This document shows, piece after piece, positions 59,835-64,000 of a DNA stretch of 64,000 nucleotides (position 1 is its first letter; each line of letters starts with the position of its first letter). The notes under the pieces were generated by a model. The model was not told where the DNA came from, made no database searches, and saw only the letters and a program-made list of their open reading frames with translations. A program made the translations under genes and the position numbers. The DNA is from Lagopus muta. Its lineage: Eukaryota; Chordata; Aves; Galliformes; Phasianidae. The DNA lies in assembly GCF_023343835.1 (NCBI RefSeq), contig NC_064442.1, positions 18,710,501-18,774,500 of the forward strand. The letters are read 5' to 3'.

Positions 59835-60102
59835 ATGGCCGCGGCGGGCAGCGGCGTGGCGGCGGCGGAGGCGGGGGCGGGCCCGGCGGGGGCGGCGTTC
59901 AGCACCGCGAACAGCGGCCGAGTGAACGGGCTGAGCCACCCGCCCGGCGCCATCGCCATGAAGGACCACGACGCCATCAAGCTCTTCGTGGGGCAGATCC
60001 CGCGCAACCTGGAGGAGAGCGACCTCAAGCCGCTCTTCGAGGAGTTCGGCCGCATCTACGAGCTCACCGTGCTGAAGGACCGCTTCACCGGCATGCACAA
60101 AG
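59835..60102 (+). CDS. CELF6: CELF6 exon 1 (coding part)
   Basis: 268 bases, 89 codons plus one base, donor AAAG|GTACGG. ATG context GGCCATGG is optimal. It starts [16 protein letters not shown] and covers most of RRM1 through RFTGMHK. Confidence 0.93.
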
Positions 60103-63100
60103 GTACGGCGGGGAGCCGGGGCCGGGCTGGGCACCGTGAGGAGGGGGCGTCCCCGGGGTGGGCAGCGTGAGGGGAAGATGCCCCTGAGGTGGGCGCTGCC
60201 AGGTGGGTTCAGCCCTAGGGTGGGCGATATCAGGTGGGTACGGCCCTGAGGTGGGCACTACGAGGTGGAGGTGCCCTGAAGTGAAGGCACCGTGAGGTGA
60301 CGTTACCCCTGAGGTGGAGCTGCCCCTGCGTACCACCCTAGATATAAGACAGAGGCACCTCTGTGGGGAAGGCACCGCTGAAGTGAAGGAGCCGTGAGGT
60401 GGAGGCGTACCCCTGTGTTGGGTTATTTACCCCTGAGGTGGGGCACCATGAGCTGGAGGCGCCCATCTGAAGCAGAGGAACGAATCCCCGGGATGGGGAC
60501 GCTCACTGGGGGCTGGGAGCTGCTATAGGAGCACCCTGGGCCAGAGCCCCCCCGCAGCTGGGAGCACCACCTGGATCTGCAGCACCAGCGTGGGACTGTG
60601 GAGCTCCGGCTGCCACCTGGACAGGGCCCTGTGCTCCTCTGCAAGCTGTCAGCGTGTCCCCAGGCCGTGGGCAGCACCTGCCTCGTTGGGAATATTTTGG
60701 AAGCTGGAACTCATCACCGGTGGATGTCAATGTGCCGATGAGGTGGGGTGACCACCAGACTCCCTTGTTCTTGGCACTGTGGCCTCTAAAATGCCTCTGA
60801 AGCCGTGTTTGTGCCCCAAGCCAGGGGCTTTGCATCGTGCTGCCCCTCAGCTCTTCATCCAGCATCAGCTTTGGCCACCATGGCCCAGGAACACGACGTG
60901 ACTGCGGATGCTGCTCTAATTCAAATGCCATCCGTGCTCAGGGTGAGCCTCCGGGCACAATTGCTGCCATCGTCACTGCCCTCCGAACTTCTCCTGGGCA
61001 CTGTCCCCATCATTGCCCGCAGGGAGGAAAATCAAAGGCAAGGCGAGCGGAGCGGAGGAAGCCAGCTTGATTACAGATGGTAAACACTGGAAACGCAGGC
61101 TGCTGGGAAGGACCCGGCGCTCGGGCTGAAGCGAGCCGCAGCATCAGCCTCCCCTCTCCACCTCAGATTTAGCCGAGGGCTCTGTCCTTGCTCCCACCAG
61201 CGCAGATTTGCCCCAAGGGGGGTGAAGGACCCCATCCTCGTCGCCCCCCACTTCGCTGCTGCGCTCCCTCTCCTCCGAGGCACGCTGATTGTACTTATTA
61301 AGAGTTATTAATACTTAATCAGCTGGCGGATTTAATTGTGCCAATATTAAAAATGCATCAATGTCAATTTTATTCATTAAATATTTACTTTGTTGAAGGG
61401 AAACTGTTTTGCTGCTGTTTTAATATCACTTTCCGAAGCTTTTGGATGTGACCTCGGTAAATCCGAGGAGCCCTCGGATGGGGAGCAACGTGGCAGCACG
61501 GGGCCAGGGCAGGGACCGGCCATCCCCCAACGCGAGCTGTGGGGTCTGAGTGCTTGGCAGTGTGAGCTGGCGTGGGAAAACCTCACCCCAGGCACGCTCC
61601 TGCTCCCGAAGTGCCACGACGTGATGCTGGAGGAGCCGGAGTGCCGTCGCCATCCGCAGCAAGGAGGAAGCTCTGGGGTGCGCGGCGTCGACGCTTGGAA
61701 ATGCGCTTCCTGGAGAACGCTGGCTGCGGCTTCCCGCAGGGCTCCCTGGTGCTGTGCTCGGGGCTGCACGCTCTGGCTTTTCTCCTCCTTGCATCCTGCC
61801 TTTCTTGCATTCATATCTACCACTCTGTTTTGGGGCTGAGCTGAGGCCTAGCAGTTTCTATTGTGCACACGTGGCCCCAGGATGGGTGATGCGGTGCGGT
61901 GCCAGGTGCTAGGGTGGTCAGGTGCCGGTGCACCCCAGTGCTGCAGTAGCCTCTGGCTGGTGGGATTTGGGTTGCTGCGGGTGTCTCCCGGCCACTAATG
62001 CTGTCTCCCCATCTCTGCAGGCTGTGCCTTTCTCACCTACTGCGCCCGTGACTCGGCCCTGAAGGCTCAGAGCGCTCTGCACGAGCAGAAGACGCTGCCA
62101 GGGGTAAGTGATGGCAGGGAATCAGGGCGAGGTTTGGGCTGGGGGCACGAGATCGCCCTACCCCTGGCCACCCATGATGGCATGGGATGCTACACTGGGC
62201 CCAAGGCAATGTGCACAGGCGTCACTTTGCCTCAAGGATTCAGCTGTGATTTTGTCACTGCTGTGAGGAGTCTGGGGAGCTCAGTCAAGCGCCTGGGGAC
62301 AACACTAGCATGGCCACAAGACCGAGTCTGACACCACCTCCGTCAGTCCCAAGCGTGTGCTCAAACGTGGCTTCATTAAACACGGGCTCATCACATTTAA
62401 GCAATCCCCCTCCCCAGGGCCCAGGGTTGGTGGGTGACCAATGCCAGGGGTGCAGCGCAGGCCCAGTGTGACGGACAGGAGCTGCTCCAGCGGCCGCAAA
62501 CCAAGCATTGATTTTTCTCCCGCCTGCGTGCCGCTGTGCTTTCTGCGGGCTCTGACCTCCCGAGCTTTAACAAAGTGAAAATAAATATTTAATTATTCTT
62601 CTAAATCAAAATCAATAGGGCCGCCGCTTGGCTGGGGAAAGCGCGGGCTCCATAAATATAAATACCAACCTTGGGCGTGCGGAGAGGCCTTTTGTTACGG
62701 CTGGGAGGGACGTGCCCCCCCCGCGGCCTGGCTGCCATCAGTAGGCTCCAGAGTGAACAACCCCAGGGCGGCCCTGCGGGGGGGCTGAGGCCGTTCGCAC
62801 AGTGCCACGCGTGCCCATCATCCGCCTCTTTGCAGTGCGTGCACCGCGTGTCCTCGCACACGCATGAACACGGTGCACAGCCGCTGTGTGGTGCTGGTGC
62901 CGTGAGGCTGTGCTCGCACTGTTGTTCATGGGTGTGACACCGAGAGGGTATGCGTCTGCAGGTTTGTGCTTGCACGGCCGTGCTGGTGCTTGCACCCCCA
63001 TCTTGTGCTTGCACACCCGTGCTGCTGTTTGCACACCCCCCAGCTCGCCACCCCCCGGGCCGGATCCCGCCCCTGGCGCGGTGCGGGGCGTGGCCTGGCG

Positions 63101-64000
63101 GGGGGCGTGGCCTCACGTAGCCCCGCCCATCGGCCCGGCCCGGCCCGGCTCGGCTCGGCTCGGTGGGGCTGCGGCTGCCCCTCTCTCGCCCCGCCTCCCG
63201 CGCGCGCCGCTGCGCGAGCCGAGCCGAGCCGGGCCGAGCCGAGCCGAGCCGGGCCGCTTTGGGTGGAGCCGGGCCGGGCCGGCCCGAAGCGAGCCGAGCC
63301 GGGCCGAGCCATGCAGCTGCCGCAGGTGCCAGCCCCGGGGCCGCGGCCGCCCGTGCTGTGGGTGCCCGCGGGCTCCAAGCTGCTCTGCATCGAGGTAGGG
63401 CCCCCGCCTTTGTCTGCCGGCACGGCCCCGCCCGGCCGGGTGCATCCTTGCGGGTGCGGGGCTGTGCGGGTGGGTGCGGAGCGCGGCTGCACCGCGGGGG
63501 GCGGGGGTGGGCGGCGGGTGGAGCCGGGGGGGGTCCCGTCCTGCGGGGGGTCGCAGCCCACCCTGCGTGTGTGTGTGTGTGTGCAAGGGGTGTGCAAGAG
63601 GAGTGCGAGGGGTGCGCACGCAGAGGTGCTGCACGCACGCTGTGCGCTGCTCCGGGCACGGTTCTGCCTCTGGGATGGCTGAGCATGCAAGCATCTGTTG
63701 GTGGTGCCGGGTGTGCAGCCGTGTAACTGTACATGTGAGTGTGAAAGCGTGTGCCGCGCACGTTCACACCCGGTTCACACCAACGGTGTGGGTGCAGCTG
63801 TGCCCCAGGGGTGTGCAAACGTGTGCACACGTGTGCGTGGCACGTGGACACACGGCAGCGTGTGGGTGTGAGCGTGCACAGGGGGTGCTGTGCTGGGAGG
63901 GCTGTGCACGGGGGTGTGTGTGCAAGCAGCGCTGCCCAGACCTCATTTTGGAGCTGCCTGAGCGGGGCGGTTGCTGCGCGGGGGAGGTGGGCTGATGCCC
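59835..64000 (+). CDS. CELF6: CUGBP Elav-like family member 6, first two coding exons, partial
   Basis: RNA-binding protein of the CELF/Bruno family that regulates alternative splicing and mRNA fate, mainly in brain. Two exons are in the window: 59835-60102 and 62021-62103, together 117 codons, ending in phase 0 with a GTAAGT donor. A low-complexity N-terminus is followed by [18 protein letters not shown], with RNP2 (LFVGQI, residues 50-55). RNP1 (KGCAFLTY) is formed across the exon junction. RRM1 runs to [11 protein letters not shown]2, the linker and RRM3 lie outside. CELF4, 5 and 6 are similar here; the call as CELF6 rests on [17 protein letters not shown] and above all on its place next to HEXA. 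Confidence 0.9.
60130..60480. repeat. Degenerate minisatellite in CELF6 intron 1
   Basis: Repeated units built from CCCTGAGGTGG and GCACCGTGAGGTGG-like words, roughly 30 bases long and irregular. About ten units can be followed by eye before the pattern fades. Confidence 0.85.
61286..61397. promoter_or_regulatory. AT-rich island with TAAT motifs in CELF6 intron 1
   Basis: About 110 bases of AT-rich DNA in an otherwise GC-rich intron, with at least six TAAT/ATTA homeodomain-type cores (for example GTTATTAATAC, TTTAATTG, TTCATTAAAT). It is a candidate enhancer; no experimental evidence is visible. Confidence 0.4.
62021..62103 (+). CDS. CELF6: CELF6 exon 2
   Basis: 83 bases, the length typical of CELF exon 2. 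Acceptor CTCTGCAG, donor GTAAGT. It completes G90 and encodes [20 protein letters not shown] and on to TLPG, the second half of RRM1. Confidence 0.96.
62566..62670. promoter_or_regulatory. Two AT-rich patches in CELF6 intron 2
   Basis: 62566-62619 contains AATAAATATTTAATTATT and ATCAAAATCAATAGG. 62651-62666 contains CATAAATATAAATACC. They stand out in GC-rich surroundings and resemble homeodomain, TALE and MEF2-type motif clusters. Function is not shown. Confidence 0.35.
62965..63037. repeat. Four-copy tandem repeat, period about 20
   Basis: TGTGCTTGCAC-like cores start at 62965, 62985, 63004 and 63024, joined by CCGTGCTG-type spacers. Confidence 0.85.
63141..63256. repeat. Perfect 23-base inverted repeat of GGCTC/GAGCC units
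   Basis: 63141-63163 is the exact reverse complement of 63234-63256, with a 70-base loop. Both arms are made of repeated GGCTC or GAGCC pentamers, and more GAGCC units follow to 63310. RNA through here would fold strongly. Confidence 0.9.
63311..63394 (+). CDS. Candidate alternative first coding exon (28 codons)
   Basis: ATG with G at -3 opens 28 codons ([14 protein letters not shown]... ending SKLLCIE) before a donor CGAG|GTAGGG in phase 0. CELF6 exon 2 also ends in phase 0, so this exon could splice in frame to CELF6 exon 3. I do not recognise the peptide. The frame is open upstream to at least 62966, so the start is chosen only from context. It could be an alternative CELF6 first exon, the first exon of an unknown gene, or a chance frame in GC-rich DNA. 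Confidence 0.4.
63567..63583. repeat. (GT)8 microsatellite
   Basis: A GT dinucleotide run followed by several hundred bases rich in GTGTG and GCACG words (to about 63930). Confidence 0.9.

Larger units (their letters stand above)
60103..62020 (+). other. CELF6 intron 1
   Basis: A 1.92-kb intron. The first part holds a degenerate minisatellite (60130-60480), and an AT-rich patch lies at 61286-61397; both are listed separately. No further exon seen. Confidence 0.85.
63050..63560 (+). promoter_or_regulatory. Internal CpG island in CELF6 intron 2
   Basis: Dense CpG with GCGTGG and CCCGCCC boxes, comparable in composition to the CELF6 promoter 3.5 kb upstream. It surrounds the candidate exon at 63311-63394 and is therefore a possible alternative promoter. 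Confidence 0.6.
62104..64000 (+). other. CELF6 intron 2 (continues past window)
   Basis: At least 1.9 kb. It holds AT-rich patches (62566-62670), a 20-base tandem repeat, a second CpG island with a candidate first exon (63311-63394) and GT-rich DNA. The usual CELF exon 3 is not in the window. Confidence 0.8.

Noticed and set aside
62601-63851. A 416-codon open frame on the minus strand.
   Set aside because: It is Arg/Ala/Pro/His/Gly-rich low complexity read from GC-rich and GT-repeat DNA, overlaps other long frames in the same DNA, and shows no domain or promoter. Lack of stops follows from composition.
1-64000. CRISPR arrays, operons, insertion sequences, prophage or CR1-type retroelement copies.
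   Set aside because: The window is vertebrate nuclear DNA; no regularly spaced direct repeats with unique spacers exist, and I could not recognise a CR1 3' end or a retroviral segment by eye. RepeatMasker would be decisive for old repeats.

Overview
The window is nuclear DNA of a vertebrate, most likely a bird. It holds three protein-coding genes with GT-AG introns, and I saw no Alu, L1 or other mammalian repeat. Genes are compact: the whole HEXA coding span is 8 kb. Promoters are very GC-rich. The gene order ARIH1 - HEXA - CELF6 is the one known from human 15q23-q24. Species cannot be fixed from the sequence alone.

Bases 1-41930 (minus strand) carry the first ten coding exons of ARIH1, an RBR-type E3 ubiquitin ligase (349 codons). 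The window edge cuts the gene inside RING2, three residues before the catalytic cysteine. Introns fill most of this part (intron 1 alone is 18.1 kb) and hold only simple repeats that I can recognise. The ARIH1 CpG-island promoter lies at about 41.0-42.24 kb, with a perfect NRF1 palindrome, CRE half-sites and a tandemly duplicated YY1-like box. Directly upstream is an 870-bp purine-rich array of degenerate GGAAATGTGAGGG-like units.

Bases 43.2-49.2 kb are a gene-poor gap between the divergent genes ARIH1 (-) and HEXA (+). I found no recognisable TMEM202, which sits here in human, only a small orphan CpG cluster and a lone TATA-like box.

Bases 49427-57389 (plus strand) encode a complete 14-exon HEXA, the lysosomal beta-hexosaminidase alpha subunit. 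It has 526 codons plus stop and all catalytic residues, but an altered GM2-activator loop. Its poly(A) signal is at 57582. After a gap of about 2.2 kb comes the CpG-island promoter and first two coding exons of CELF6 (plus strand), an RNA-binding splicing regulator that runs off the right edge.

The most interesting signal is inside CELF6 intron 2: a second CpG island with an ATG, 28 codons and a phase-0 donor (63311-63394). This could be an alternative first exon that splices in frame to CELF6 exon 3 and gives a protein with most of RRM1 removed. The three genes are not a functional pathway: ubiquitin ligation, ganglioside breakdown and neural RNA processing are simply syntenic neighbours.
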